This document shows, in pieces, positions 47,101 to 60,500 of a stretch of DNA of 64,000 nucleotides (positions within the stretch are counted from its first letter, which is position 1; every line of letters begins with the position of its first letter). The stretch covers positions 9,296,232 to 9,360,231 of the forward strand of contig NW_004624776.1 in the NCBI RefSeq assembly GCF_000247695.1, given 5' to 3'. The notes under the pieces were generated by a model that searched no databases, was not told the DNA's origin, and saw only the letters and a list, made by a program, of their open reading frames with translations. The DNA is from Heterocephalus glaber (taxonomy: Eukaryota; Chordata; Mammalia; Rodentia; Bathyergidae). The position numbers and the translations under genes are program-made.

Positions 47101-47867
47101 GGACGGAAGCAGTCGGCTCCCAGGAACCGGCGAATGCTCTGCAGGCACACTGTTGATGTCGTGGTTGTCCCCAAGGACCCAGAGACTGCCGGTAGCCTAA
47201 CACCCTCCCAGGAGGCCACTATATCCCAGCCTCAACAGTAATGGGGTTAAATTTGCTGCCAGCAAGTGAGCATGTGAGATGACACTCAGCATGAATTCAG
47301 CTTACACCTAAGTATATTTGAAATAACTGGCTTGAGAGGCTGTCTTCAGAAGGTTCCCAGAAACTTTTCTGTGGCTAAAAGAATGAGTGCAACAAAAACA
47401 TTTCACCATCTCTCTCCTCTTCAAAGCTAATGAATACACTTGAAAAGGAATGGAGAGAAATTCGGTAAGTGTCCAGCTCCTTCATCTGAGGTGTGTCTCT
47501 AAGTATTGGAATTTCCTGGCTGCAGGTAGAGGGTTCACTGTCAGATTCCGTCCTCCTACCCCAAGGTGCTCATCTCTGTGATAAATTAGCAAAGCATATG
47601 CAAAGAGAATCCCTTCATCTGGGATAAGCCAAAGAGAAGAAACTTAGGTTTCATGGTACCATGGAGGCCAGGCAGAAAGGTCACATCGAAATGAAGAAAT
47701 AAGTGGAACCCAGAAAATGTTCCTTTGCAAAGCAGCACTTGAACCATTCTGATGTTCATCTTAGCACACGTAAGAGCTGTTCTCTTCCAGCAGACATTGG
47801 CCACTGCGTGTATGCACCTATAACAGTGTTCCCAGAAATATACCTTTCCGTTAAGAACCTCCTCCCT

Positions 47868-47965
47868 TAAGGGCAGAGGACAGCAGTCAGCAGCAGGGTA
47901 CTTGCCTAGGACGAGCGAGGCCCTGGGTTCAATCCCTTGCACCACCAAAAAAATAAAATTTAATA
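47868..47965 (+). mobile_element. ID-type SINE in the retrocopy 3' UTR
   Basis: CAGCAGGGTACTTGCCTAGGACGAG, CCTGGGTTCAATCCCTTGC, ACCACCAAAAAAATAAAA fits the older ID type. It is damaged at its start. It may have been inherited from the parent mRNA. Confidence 0.7.
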
Positions 47966-48380
47966 AAGAACCTTTTAAAGGTCACACCTAATGAATGGAT
48001 GGTTACTAGAGGGTAGATTTGGCACATCTTTCCTTAAGTCTTTTGATTCAAATTCAAAACTTACAGCACAAACCAGGTCAATGTTTAAGTTAGAATTTAT
48101 TGCCATGCATTACTTTTTATAAATTTCTATAGATTATACTGTTAGTTTTTTATGTTTTTGGCCTACAGCTACAAACATGGGTTTGTCCTTGGTACATTTT
48201 CAAATAACTTTGTAATAGGGAAATGGTTTTGTGCACATTCTTGGAAATACTCGTGTATGTATAGAAGGCAGGGATCGGTTATTTTTCTACAAGATAATTT
48301 ATGATTTCTAATTTTCTAATGTGCCTTGGGTATGTGTCAAACGATGGAAACGAAACAGTAAACTTTATGATTCTTGAAAA

Positions 48381-48397
48381 AAAAAAAAAGAAAGCAC
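48381..48397. repeat. Right target-site duplication of the ANKRD27 retrocopy
   Basis: See 43876-43892. It overlaps the end of the A tail, so its left limit is ambiguous. Confidence 0.65.
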
Positions 48398-48399
48398 TC

Positions 48400-50945
48400 A
48401 TTATCTTCAGTGTATACAATTTTTCTAATATTTAAAGAAGTTATTCTTTCTACATGATTTTTCACAAGGTGAACTAAATCTAAAGGAAAACAGAACCATA
48501 CCTAGTGCTCAGTGACTCTGGTTTGGTTAGCTTGGAATAGGTGGCTGTTTGACACGTACAAAATTATTCTTACAACATGGCCAAAACTGAACCTCCAGAT
48601 GCCAAAGGAACCAAAACTCTCCCACATATATACAACCAACATGCACTCACCTGTGCAAAAACATTCCATAAAATGTGTCAGTTTAACACTGAAAAATTTT
48701 CACACTCACCAGATACAATGTCGGTATCTACTGGTTGAATAGACATATCAACAGCATTTACGGCATGAAAGGGATCTGGACATTCTTAATCGCTCCATCT
48801 ATCATTTTTTATTTCATCATGTAGTATATGCAAGCAGATAAAAATCCGTGTTTCACTTCATTTATACTGTATGTTTTTCTTGAACCTTGTCTTATTTTCC
48901 ATCCAGGCTCTTCTTGTTCAAGAATGTGCAATATGAGATACCTAAGGCGATTTAATAGTTCTCTCATCTGGAGAGCAAATTCACAAGGTCCAATGTGCAT
49001 TTCATGGGACTGAAATTTTCTTTTTATCCTTAAATACCTATTTAAGAATCTTTTCTGTTTGAACAGTATTGCAACAGTAGTCTGGCATCTCCCGTAATTG
49101 AAATGACAGACTTGTGCATCTTTAGCTCGCACTTTAGTTTTGCTCTTTCTTCTTGCATCACTGCCTTGAGGAAGGCAGGGCAGGAGAGCCACTGGATAGG
49201 GGATAATTGAGAAACCCAGAAGGAAGCAATGGAGTACAGATGGCTTCTTACCCTCCTCTGTTGTATCCCATCATGGAGATCTTATTATCCAAATCTCCCC
49301 TTCCATCCTTCCCTTAATGTATTTCACTTTTGCTCCCCACATTTTCCTTTAACACAGGATATTTTCTACCTCTGTCCAGAAAGAATTGGAATCGTCATAC
49401 TTATAATCCATGAAAGATATCTTAAACAAAATATTAACTTACATTTACTCTGCTATTCTTATACATGAAAGATGATGGCTCTGTCCTCTGTCACTTTGGA
49501 TGATTTATTCCATCTTCTATGATCTGGTATTATGATTAAGTCTATGAACTTATAAGAACAATCAATTAGGAACAGAAATGATCTATGGTTTTAGAAAAAC
49601 TTTCCCAGTCCTAACTCCTATACAAAGATTTAAAGGGATGGAATATAAGACCTTCATTAGTTCTAATCATCCATCCAGGACCCTAAAGTTCCTAGGCATT
49701 CATGTGGGACACCACCACAAGGAGAAATAAATGCTTGTCATTATAAATCTTAGATATGTTCTGATAAAAAGAATTACATCTTTTAGAAAATCCAACTTAT
49801 AATACAGTCTAGAATTGAGTTGTTCAATAGGGGAGCCACTGGCCAAATGTTATTAAAATTAAATTAATTATTAAAATTAAATGAGATCTAGGACTCAGTT
49901 CTTTGGTGACACCTGATACATGTCAATGTCTCAGTAGCCCATGTGACTAGTGGTTACTATATCAAGAATGCAGATATAGAATATTTCATCATCACGGGAA
50001 GTTCTGTTAGGCTCAGCTGATCTGGAGACAGACAAGGGCCCTATTATAAATCAGTGAGTTAAAAAAATGTCTTACTTGGTAATGATCACTAAGAACTTAA
50101 ATTTTAATGGTGCACTGTCTGTAGTTGTGCATTCCCTTGAGCCAAGTGGACATTGTTGTCATAAAACCCAGAAATTTCCAATTGTTCTTCATGGTGTTGC
50201 TCACAAAAATTGGTCCAGCTGGATGGAAGAGAGAAGAAAGGCAAAGACAGGACTCAGAGGTCCCTGCAGCCAGTATAGCTGGGTATCACTTTACTAGAAA
50301 CTCCTAAGAAACATTATATGTTCATTCTGAACCTTGAATTGCTATAACTTACAGAATATTGGGGTAATGACTAGAAAGAAGTGTGATCCGTTGCATCATT
50401 AGGGACAGTACTAAGTATGTTGAATTGTTTCTAATATAAAACTACGTTCTCCAACCTCAACTCAGTCTTCTGAGCAATGCTACAATTCTCCATGCTGACT
50501 TGAAGTGTATTGCTCAAAGCAACCATTATACACCTTTTACTTAATGCAGTCCCACACCTGACTCATTCATGTTTGCTCTTTGCAATGACCCTACTTTTTA
50601 ATTACTTTGGACAAATGAGGCCACCTAATATGAGAGCTTTGAGTTCTTTCCCTTCTGTCTAAAAGTGGCCATCTGTGCCACTCACATATTTTATTTCATT
50701 CCCTCCTATTTGCTCTATCTACTATCCTTACTTGCTTTCATATTCAATCTCCCCATCACATCTGGATCATACCTCAAAGTATAAGCATTATTATGCATGC
50801 TTTAAAAGTTTTTTACAAAACCAAACTTAGAACAAAACAACTTTCCCTCTTATTCTACGGACTCCTCTATGGCCCTTCTGTTCCTCCACCAATCTTTTCA
50901 ACTGCAGTCTATACTCTTTCCCATCACTTTCTTTATCTCCTTATA
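48400..50945. other. Unassigned intronic sequence
   Basis: No repeat or gene named. A 127-codon minus open frame (48809-49192) has a basic middle part but no motif, and I saw no supporting splice sites. Confidence 0.4.
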
Positions 50946-50962
50946 ATATGCTTTCTGCCTTT

Positions 50963-52311
50963 GATGACATGATACTCTACATAGAAGACCTCAAAGACTC
51001 CACCAAAAGACTTCTAGATTTAATAACTAAATTCAGTTGCACAGCTGGATACAAAGTCAACACTCAAAAATCAATAGCATTCCTGTATAAAATAACAAAC
51101 TTACTGAGAAAGAAATCAGGGAAACCACATCTTTTACAATAGGATCCAAAAAATGAAATATCAGAAATCAATCTAACAAAGGAAGTAAAAGATCTCTACA
51201 TTGAAAACTACAGTACTCTGAAAAAAGAGATCAAAGAGAATATCAGAAAATGGAAAGACATCCCTTGTTCATGGGTAGGAAGAACCAACATTGTGAAAAT
51301 GGCCGTACTCCCAAAATTGTTATACAGATTTAAGGTGATCCCAATCAAAATACCAATGGCATACCTCACAAAACTACAGAAAATATTCCTAAAATACATG
51401 TGGAACCAGAAGAGACCAAGAATAGCAAAAGCAATTCTAGGCAACAAAGACATGAGAGGAGGTATCACAATCCCCAACTTGAAATTACACTACAAATCCA
51501 CTGTGATAAAAACAGCATGGTACTAGCAAAAGAATAGACCTGAGGATCAGTGAAACAGATTAGAAGATGCAGAAACAACTCCAGACATACTCAGCCACAT
51601 GTCTTTGACAAAGGAGCCAAACACCTTCACTATAAGAAAGATACCCTCTTTAATAAATGGTGCTGGAAAAACTGGCTTTTAACTTGCCAAAGATTTAAAC
51701 TAGACCTATATCTTTCAACATGCACTAAAGTCAAAATGGATCAAAGATCTAAATATTAAAACAGAAACACTAAATCTGCTGGAAGATAGAACAGGTAGAA
51801 CTCTTGAAGACACTAGCATAGGAAAAGACTTTATGAACAAAACCTCAATTGTCCAGGAACTAGCACAAAGAATCAACAACTGGGAACTCATCTTATTAAA
51901 AAGTTTTTGCACAACAAAAGAAATCACCAACAAAGAGACAACCAAAAGAGTGAAAAAAAAAATTTTGCCAGCTGTTCCTCAGACAAAAGACTGATATCTA
52001 GAGTATTTAAAGAACTGAAAAAATTCAAACCCCCCAAATTTAAAGACACAATCCAAAAATGGGCATCTGAGATGATACTTCTCAGATGAAGAAGTACAAA
52101 TGGAAAATAAGTATATGAAAAAATGTTTAACATCATTGGTCATTTGAGAGATGCAAATTAAAACAATGTTGAGATTCTATCTCACTTCCGAAAGAATGGC
52201 TGTCATCAAGGAATCAATAACAAATGCTGAAGAGGCTTGGGAAAAAAGGAAGCCTTCTTCACTGTTGGTGGGAGTGTAGACTGACACAGCGACTGTGGAA
52301 AGCAGTGTGGC

Positions 52312-52346
<35 letters not shown>

Positions 52347-52962
52347 TAATTAGAGGTTCTATTTGACTCAGACAGCCCTCTTCTCAGTATCTTCCTGAAG
52401 AATTAAAAGCATCATACCACAGTGATATATGCACATCCATGTTCACAGCAGCACAGTCTGTAATAAACTAAATCTTGGAAACAACCCAAATGCCCATCAA
52501 CCGATGAATAAAGGTGTAGTTTTTTTATACAATGGAGTACTACTCAACCATTAAGATGGATAAACTTGTGACATTTCTAGGTAAAAGGATGTACCTTGAG
52601 ACTATACTCTTAAGTGAAATAAATAGGGCACACATGTGTAAACATTGCATTGTTTCTCTGGTGTAAGAAACGGAAAGTGTAAATAAGGACCAAAATGTAT
52701 AATAGAGATTGTGAAATGGAAAGAAAATGTTCAAATAGGAAGTGGCACAAGGGAGGAAGGGAAAAGAAAAAGAAATGAGAAGAGAAAGATAAAATGGAAA
52801 CAAAGCTCTTGTAGGAAGCCAAAGAGGGATAAAAGGGAGAGATGGGGAATGGGAAAAAATAAGAATCAAGATGTATTATGTACAGCTACAAATTCCATAT
52901 GATGAATATGATCATTATGTATCTCTAAACTGTTCAAATAAACTTAATTAATGATTTAAAAA
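50963..52962 (+). mobile_element. 5'-truncated L1 (end of ORF2 plus 3' UTR)
   Basis: Begins at the reverse-transcriptase DDM motif (GATGACATGATA). It continues with [12 protein letters not shown] text and the C-terminal block [15 protein letters not shown], then KTAWY, and ends with a 3' UTR like those at 8200 and 31400. A target duplication of about 15 bp, ATGCTTTCTGCCTTT (50948-50962) and ATGCTTTCTCCCTTT (52963-52977), flanks it. Frames are broken at several places, for example TAA at about 51139. Confidence 0.92.
52316..52344. repeat. (CA)n microsatellite in the L1 3' part
   Basis: About 14 uninterrupted AC units. Confidence 0.95.
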
Positions 52963-53544
52963 ATGCTTTCTCCCTTTATGCATTTTGTTCAAACTCACAG
53001 CTAAAGGAAGGAATCTCCTATTCATGACATCTGTAGACCCATTTTTCTCCTTTTCCTCTTTTCACCTCATCTCTGTTCTGGTCCTGAACCAATATGCCCC
53101 ACATTAGGCAGAGTGCAGAGGCAAGTAAATAATTTCCAAATATCTCGCATCCCTGCATTTCATAGAAAAAGGCTAGCACAGTAAAATCTTTGGGCTGTTC
53201 TCCATTAGTGTTCTGAAATTTCATCTCATTATAACAAGGAAAGAATAAAAGTAATATTTGGCTCAGAAGGAAAGCATCTGTAATTTTAGTAGAACTATGA
53301 TCTCTGTTTCTGTTCTCCAACCTACTTTACCCACCATTATCCTATGACATTTTCTCTAATATAATTCTGATTATTCCTCATTTGAGACTATAATGATTCC
53401 ACATGTTTTATAGAATGAAGTCATAGAATTCTAGTTCTTGAGAACCAAAACTCAATTCATTTAATGTAATCTCTCCCAACTTTATAATCAATATCTGTAC
53501 TACTCAGCATTTTATTAGTGTACACAAAGAACTTAAAAGAAAAA

Positions 53545-53860
53545 ATGTTTTATTTGAGATCACAGTTTAAGTGGATGCAATCTATGGCCATGTGGCCCTA
53601 TTGCCTTTAGGTCTGTGGCATCATGTTGTGAGTACATGGTGGAGGAGACCTTCACCTCATGGAGACCAGAAAATAAAGAGAGACAGAAAGGGGCTGGGAT
53701 CCCAATATCCCCTTCAAGGGCACACCTCAAATGACCTAACTTCCTTTCAGCAGACCACCACCTCTTAACAGTTCTACCACCTCCTAATAGCACCAAAGGC
53801 TGATGGCTAAGCCATTAACGCATGTGTTTTAGGGGGACATTTGTCCAAACGATAGCAATT
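53545..53860 (-). mobile_element. MaLR-type solo LTR
   Basis: TTTTATTTGAGATCACAGTTT, CTTCAAGGGCACACCTCAAATGACC, ACCACCTCCTAATAGCACC, AGGGGGACATTTGTCCAAAC is the complement of the MaLR layout. Confidence 0.65.
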
Positions 53861-55080
53861 GGAGTCCAGTGAGGTTGAACTGACTTCCCAAAAATTACCC
53901 CATTACTATAAATTCTGGTTTTGAAGTATGCTATGGATGCAAATATGTCATGTTTCTGATTTTTAACTCAAGCCTCATGGGGGGCAATGTGATTTCTAAC
54001 ATTTTCATCCAAATACTTGAGTTATAGAGGATAAAGGCAGATATGATTACATATACGATAAGTATTTTCACTTACAAGCGATAATAAATAATACTCAGAA
54101 AAATCATGTTCTCTTTTGTAAATGTGTATTAAAAAGTAAAGAAAAACAACTGAATGTACGGAAATTACTGGGAAAATTAACAGCAAGATTCAATGAAAAT
54201 AATTCTATTTTTTCCTAATAAAGAATACTTTAAATCACATAATTATAGATTCCATGGAACTAGATACATAAATCCATCAGTGACATCTGTCCGACTTCCA
54301 CATTTCCAGAGAAAATTAGAAGTTTATTTTGTATTTTGTTCTCACTCTTCTCTTTCCCTCACCCACTCAAACTGGATTGAGACATTTGACAATACAAACT
54401 CCAGTACAATGAAAATTAAAGTCTAGCAAAGTGAGAAGCTGTGCAAAGTCATTTACATACTGTGAAATCAAATGTTCCCATTTCTTTTCCAGCACACATT
54501 GCAAAAGCATAGAAATAAAATCAGATCCAACTCTTAGTTCTATTTTGAGCAGAGGTTTTAAATGCCATCAGCTTAGATTAATGTGCTATGTATTAGTCAC
54601 CTTGCATAAATGTTTCATTTAAAGGAACTCAATTGAATGTTTTTCCTTAAATGATAATATGCTAAAGAGCTGGCAGAATACTCTCAGATAAAGAAATCAA
54701 AACATGACTTTCTTGCTTGTATTTATAAATATCCAAACAACTACAAGATTATAGCCTAAAACTAACAGATTCCTATGAAAATAACTCATCAACTTTTATC
54801 TTCATGTCCCATAAATAATATTTGTTTTAGTCTATCACTCAAAAAGCCATTAATTATATATGTGATAGATGACTGTAAAACTTTAGAACTGGAATGGTCA
54901 CCTAAGTCAGCTCTCTGACTTATATGTTATCATTACCACTTTTTAACACCTGCCAGACATTATTCATCCAACCTGACTATATTTCCAACACTGCTTTTGA
55001 ATACTCAACATTGAATTTTATACACAGAGCCAATGGATGGAAATAGTCTCACAAAGAGTGTTTTTATTATGCAAAGTCTT
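53861..55080. other. Unassigned intronic sequence
   Basis: AT-rich, with no gene or repeat recognised. Confidence 0.4.
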
Positions 55081-55082
55081 TG

Positions 55083-56957
55083 TATCAGTTCCTTTCTTTT
55101 GCTAGGCCAAAATACCCAAAAACTGCAATTAGAGGAGAGGCCTGTCATGGTTCACAATTTCAGTGGGCTCAGTCCATGATCAGCAGGCTTCAGGGAGAAA
55201 TGGTATGATAAAACAGCTGTGGCCAGAAAGCAAAGAGAGAAGTGAGAAGCTGAAAACAAGAATACAACCTTCCAGGTCACAGCCCCAGTAATCCACCTCT
55301 TCCAACCTGGCCCCACCTCCTAACAGTATATTCAGCTACTAACCTCACCAACACATGGATACACTGATTAGTATAAAGTCAACATGATTCAATCACCTTC
55401 CAAACACATAAGAGTTTTGGGGAACATTTTAGATTAAACCATAATATTCTGGCACTAGCTTTAAAAAGGTTAATGTACATCTCATAATGTAAAATGTACT
55501 TAGTTTATCTCTAAGAGTTGCCAAAGTCTTAATAGTTCCAGTGTTACTGGAAAGTCCAGTCCAAAGTCTCCTCTGAACCTCAAGACAAACTCTTAAATAT
55601 GAGTCCCTGAAAAAAATCAAAAAGAAAGTTAAATACTTCCAATATACAATGCCACAAGGATAAACATTCCCATTCTAAAAGGGAAAAATAGCAGAATACA
55701 AAGGAATTAAGTCAAAGCATGACTGAAAACCAATAGGACAAACATCAAATCCTGCAGGTGCATGTTTAGAGCCTGAAAAGGCTATGGCAAGATGAGCGCT
55801 CCAATGGCTTGAGTGGCCCTGTCCCCACTGCACTGCTAGTTGTAGTGCATATGGCCTCTCTTAGGCTGGCTACTTGGGCTGGCTATGCTTACTGCCTGTG
55901 GCTATCCTCAGCAGATATTCCATGTTTTTGGCATCTCTAACTTACTGGGGTTTCCACTGCATCTTCAGTTTCACCCTCACAGCTTCATGCATCATCCTCT
56001 CAGAGGCACCTAGCAGGTACTTTAACTCTGTCACATGTTTTCGCCTGGGATAGAGGCTTTTATCTGAAACCTGAGTAGAAACTTCCATGACTCCATAACT
56101 CTTGAATTCTGCATGCCTGAGAAAATATAATCATGTGGATGAAACTAAAGTCTGCCACTGGCTTGAGCAATAGCCTTGGCTCCCTTGGCCATGGTTGTAG
56201 TGACTTCTGAGTGCTGGGATGGCTGAAGACAATGATATGAATCCTGAGGAACCAATTCAGTAGTAGCCTGTTCTTGAGTAGGTACCAATGGATTCCTTCT
56301 CAAATGAAAGTTTAAAGTTTTGAATGCTTGAGCCTGTGATAGGTGGGGCTTTGCTAGATCCTGAGATGCCCTCAAAACATCATTCCTGTTGTCATGATGC
56401 AAAGTACTTGGCTTCTTTTTAATGTCAATCTCTTCTACAATCATACTTTCCTTTGCTCCAGTTTTTCAGGTCATTCCATTCTGGAGAAACTACAAAATTG
56501 TCAAATCATTTAGCTCTGCTGTTTGGTCCTGATTCTCACTGTAGATTGGGCTAAAAGCATCCAGCAGTAGCCATGCCACAGCCTGAACACTGAGATGCTG
56601 TGAAATTTCCTCCAGCAGATGAATTAATCTGCTACCCTTCATCTCAGTCTTCCGCAAAGTCTCAGGACATGGGTGAAAATGAAGGCAAATTTTCTGCCAA
56701 AGTATAACACACATGGCCTCTAATTCAACTGCCAATGGACTCCTTTATCCCTCCTGAAAGCTCTTGAGCCTGCTCGTTACTGTCTGGATCCCAATCAGCC
56801 TTCTGGTTTTCTGACATCCAATCAGAACTGCCCATTAAGCAGGAAGACATAGAAAACTAGTACCTAGAGTAGGGCATTTGCTGTGACTGTACCTGATCCA
56901 ATCACCTTTTAAATATAGTACATGAGATTTCTGGGGACATTTTAGATATATACCAAA
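55083..56957 (-). mobile_element. MaLR element: LTR, internal region and part of the second LTR
   Basis: 55083-55445 is an LTR complement (CTAGGCCAAAATACCCAAAA, CTGGCCCCACCTCCTAAC, CACCTTCCAAACACATAAG). 55450-56880 is an internal region related to 3693-5194. Both encode related short blocks, KKPSTLHHDNRND here and KKSNTLHQNNRKD there. 56885-56957 is a stub of the other LTR (ATCCAATCACCTTTTAAATA, TTTCTGGGGACATTTTAGAT). No frame is intact. Confidence 0.7.
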
Positions 56958-57039
56958 AAGCCTGTTTTTAGCCCACTGATTATTCAATTCCATTTAATGT
57001 TACCATCAACCTTATTGATGGTTTTAAAACTGTATTTTA

Positions 57040-57170
57040 ATTATTATTAATAGTATTATTATTTTACTATGATGAAAAAAGGGCATAATGAAGCTAATTA
57101 TCTTGTCTAAAGTCACAGAGCTGGGAAATGGTAAGGTAGCATCTAAACCCAGGCAATCTTCTTCAGAGTG
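57040..57170 (-). mobile_element. MIR SINE fragment
   Basis: AGCTAATTATCTTGTCTAAAGTC, ACAGAGCTGGGAAATGG, CATCTAAACCCAGGCAATCTTC is the complement of the MIR core. Confidence 0.7.
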
Positions 57171-57369
57171 TGATTTTTTTTTTGTACTGTTGAAAAAGAG
57201 AGATGTTGGTCAAAAGGTATTAAGTATCAACTAAAGAAAATGAATAAGTTCTGCTACTCTAACGTACAGCACTGGGTCAATACTTTTAAATACTGTATTA
57301 TGTATTTGAAATTTGCTAGAGAATAGATCTTAAATATTCTCAATAAACACATTTCTAAAAGGTGCCTAT

Positions 57370-57527
57370 ATGAGCTAATAGACATATTAATTAGCTTGAT
57401 GGTGGTAATCATTTCACAATGTATGGATATATCCAAACATCACACTGTACACTGAAAATATACATTTTTGTTGTTGCAGTTGTTTATTCATTATACCTCA
57501 ATAAAAGTGGAAGAAAAACAAGGAAGA
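57370..57527 (+). mobile_element. Old L1 3' end
   Basis: GATGGTGGTAATCATTTCACAATG, ACATCACACTGTACACTGAAAATATAC, TTATACCTCAATAAAAGTGG, AAGAAAAAC tail: the common L1MA/L1MB 3' end. Confidence 0.75.
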
Positions 57528-60500
57528 TATCTAAGGTCTTTCTAGAGACTACTAAATATAAAAATATGAGAAAATAAAATGAAATAAAAGCCAGTACAGG
57601 GAAAATGTCTTTAAAAGAAATTTTCAAACATACACAAGAAGTGGAATAGTATAATTTTCATAACCCTCATGGTTTCATCATCCAGCTTCATGGAATTTCA
57701 AAGCTTCCTTAAGCATTTTTCATCTATTCTTCCCCACCTGCACTAAGTTTTCTTTGCTGTAGCATTTTACAGCAAACCCAGAATGTCATTACCTGAAATC
57801 AGTATGGAATCCAGAGGCATAATACAGTAGCGCTGAGCCAGCCTGAAGAGGCCCTCAGGATGTGAGGTCTTTCTTCACCCTAGCTCAGAGGGAATCAGAT
57901 ATCCTTGCCTTCCTGTGCCTCTTCTCCTACCTGTGCACCAAATTTTGTCTATTCTTTAGTAATAGGCACCCAGAATTTTCCTGCATGGATTTCTGTGTAT
58001 AATCCTATCTTCACAGTTCCCTGCAAGGGTGAGGACACTGGAGTCCAGGCTCCCGCACTGAGCTTATTGCTTAGTATGTGGTAGATGCTAAAAGAATGCA
58101 GGACCTGGGGGAGAGAAAGTAGATAAGCTAATTTTCATAAAATAAGACAGCCAAGAAAAATGAAGCCATTCAATTAGACAGTTTTAATATAAATAAAAAT
58201 ATGCTCCACAAACTTGCAGTTTATCTTAACAACCATAAATGGTCAACTTTCCTAAAAGCAAAATAAAACAAGTTTACTCCTATCTCTGGGAAGACTTGAT
58301 CACTGTCCAAGTGTTTTGAAAGGGAATGAACAAAGATGTAAATAAAGCTTAATCTCAAATAGGCAATAGCTTCTCTGAAATCTTACCTCACAAACCATTC
58401 TCAGCTCCTTTTTTTTCATGAATAAAAAATGACTCCATCTTTGCCAATAAACATGAGATAGATTAATGGCTGTAGGAGTTATTAGAAACTAACACTTCTT
58501 ATCAATTCTGATCTTACTTAAAACATATGTCAGACACAGAAAATCAAACTATGTATGTAAATGTATTTTGTAGTATTCATGAGTGTAAATGTTGAATGAA
58601 CATTGCAAAAAGCTTTCATATTAAACCTCATTTTCATTGATTAACCTTCCAAAGAGGCTAGTGATTTTTGGCTTTGGATTATTAACCCCAGAACCCAAAT
58701 GCTATTCAATAATTAAGAGAAGATCTTTTTATTTTCAGTATTAAAACAAGAAATAAAACTCAAGAATTTAATGATATCTAATCTTTTCAAATCAAGATAT
58801 CTAATTTTGGAAGCACTGAAATTCTCTCATGAATAGTCTCAACTATAAAGTTTTAGCCCAATATTTAAAAATCTTTTAATTTATGCCAAGAGATATATAG
58901 TTACACATTTGTAAGACTATTAGATCAACCTGTATGACTTTTTTTTCAAGATAATTATACTTTAGATTGTCTATTATCTTTCCTATCTTTTGACATAAGT
59001 TATCTATAGGTACATCAAAGTCAATGAAAATAGTAACTTAGAGATCCTAGAAAGACTGTGAAAACGATAATTATGAACTTCACTATGAAAATATGCACAC
59101 CAAATAAAAATGTGGTCCAAATACAGCCTAATCTAAAAACTACCTGAGCTTTCTTCAAAAGTTTCCTTTCCCACACTCTTAGATTAAAAACAAAAAAAGG
59201 AAACATTTCTTTTGGGAGAGAACTACCTTAAAACTTTGGTAAGGTGAAGGACAGTATACTTTAGTGTGAGAATTACTAAAATTAGTAAACCCCTATGTTC
59301 AAGGAGTTTATAATCTACAGTGAAGACATGAAACAAATCACTACAATAAATAAATACATGATAAGAAAAGATATAAGGAAAGAGCCCTAGGAATTCCCAA
59401 GAGAAAAGATCATACTGGATTGGCTTTTTAGAGGAATTTCAAGTATACCTGAAATTTACAGAGAGAGAGATAGGAGACAGCAGAGAAATATGTTCCAGAG
59501 AAAAATCCAAAACTCAAATGCAGGAAACTGAAAGCCCTCAGAAAAAATGTGAACAGCTCATTAACTAACACTAAGGCTGTATGTTGGAAGATGGTGTACT
59601 GGAAATATGGAAGCAGATCAGGCAGGTCCAGCTCATGGAGTACCTAGAATGTCCAGCAAGGAGTTGAAGCAGATGCAGGGACATCATGGAACAATCAAAC
59701 CAAGGTCAAAGGGAAAGCTGTTTTGGACTGTGTGTCTTGTAAAGTAGAGAACCAAGATATGTCAGGAATAGCTCAAGGTGAGAGCTATCACAGATTTCAA
59801 GTAAGATAATGAGAAAATAAAAAATTATATAGTATATGCCAGAGAAAAATAATTAACCAGAATTGATTATTGAGTATAAAAGAAGGCAAAAATGCAGGTA
59901 ACAGATAATTCTTTTTTTTTTTTTTCAGATAATTCTTATTCCTCAACTTTCAGCCTGAGTTGCCAAATCACAGACATCATTAAAAGATACAGCAACTTCG
60001 AGATGAGGTGTTGGTCTATAAAAGAAAACAAATACTTTGGGGTTTGGGGGGAAAATGTTCAGTTGGAAGTGACTTGGGTCACCTGGATGGAGACATGTGA
60101 CTGAGCATTCAGAATTGGGATGAGTGCTTCTAGAAAGAGGTGGGGCTGGAGAGATGGATGTGAGTAACATATCCAGTGTGCTGACAGCTATGGATGAGCT
60201 AACCAAGGCAAAGATTGAAGGCACAAATTCTGAGAGCAAACTTTGAGGAGCTCAGATGCATGGGGCTCATGGAGACCCATCACAATGAACAGCACCAGTG
60301 ATGGGAACGCCTTAGAATGCAGAAGGCTTTCTGGATGCACCAATAGCCTGGCTCCTCAGATGACCTCCTAGAGCCTACCTCCACTCGTCCAAATACTGCC
60401 TAGTTTATAACACTCTCTGATAAAGTCGCGAGTACCTGTTCAGGAATTAGCTCTCAGCCTCCAGCCCTCAACTCTGTCATTTTCTAGGCTCTAAGAACAC

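Larger units (their letters stand above)
43893..48389 (+). pseudogene. ANKRD27: Processed retrocopy of ANKRD27 (VARP), full length but disabled
   Basis: Intronless copy of the mRNA for VARP, the VPS9-domain Rab21 exchange factor and Rab32/38 and VAMP7 partner on endosomes. The start ATG at 44140 opens [17 protein letters not shown]. One base is lost near 44222, in GTGGCC-AAATGC, and the frame then runs on to about 47010. Stops: TGA at 45000-45002 (from CGA, CpG decay) and TGA at 45336-45338 (from TGC). Fifteen codons are missing near 46144 and three (KGN) near 46611. A frameshift near 47010 moves the C-terminus to the frame that ends at TAA 47239-47241. The VPS9-like part is about 44838-45250; ankyrin repeats lie at about 45520-45870 and 46300-46720. 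The 3' UTR ends with AGTAAA (48357-48362) and A13 (48377-48389). L1-mediated origin is inferred from the tail and target duplication. Confidence 0.93.

Noticed and set aside
44140..47241. A functional ANKRD27 gene
   Set aside because: No introns, poly(A) tail, target duplication, two stops and two frameshifts show a disabled retrocopy.
48809..49192. 127-codon minus open frame with a basic middle region
   Set aside because: No recognised family, no acceptor or donor in register and ordinary base composition. Not enough to call a gene.
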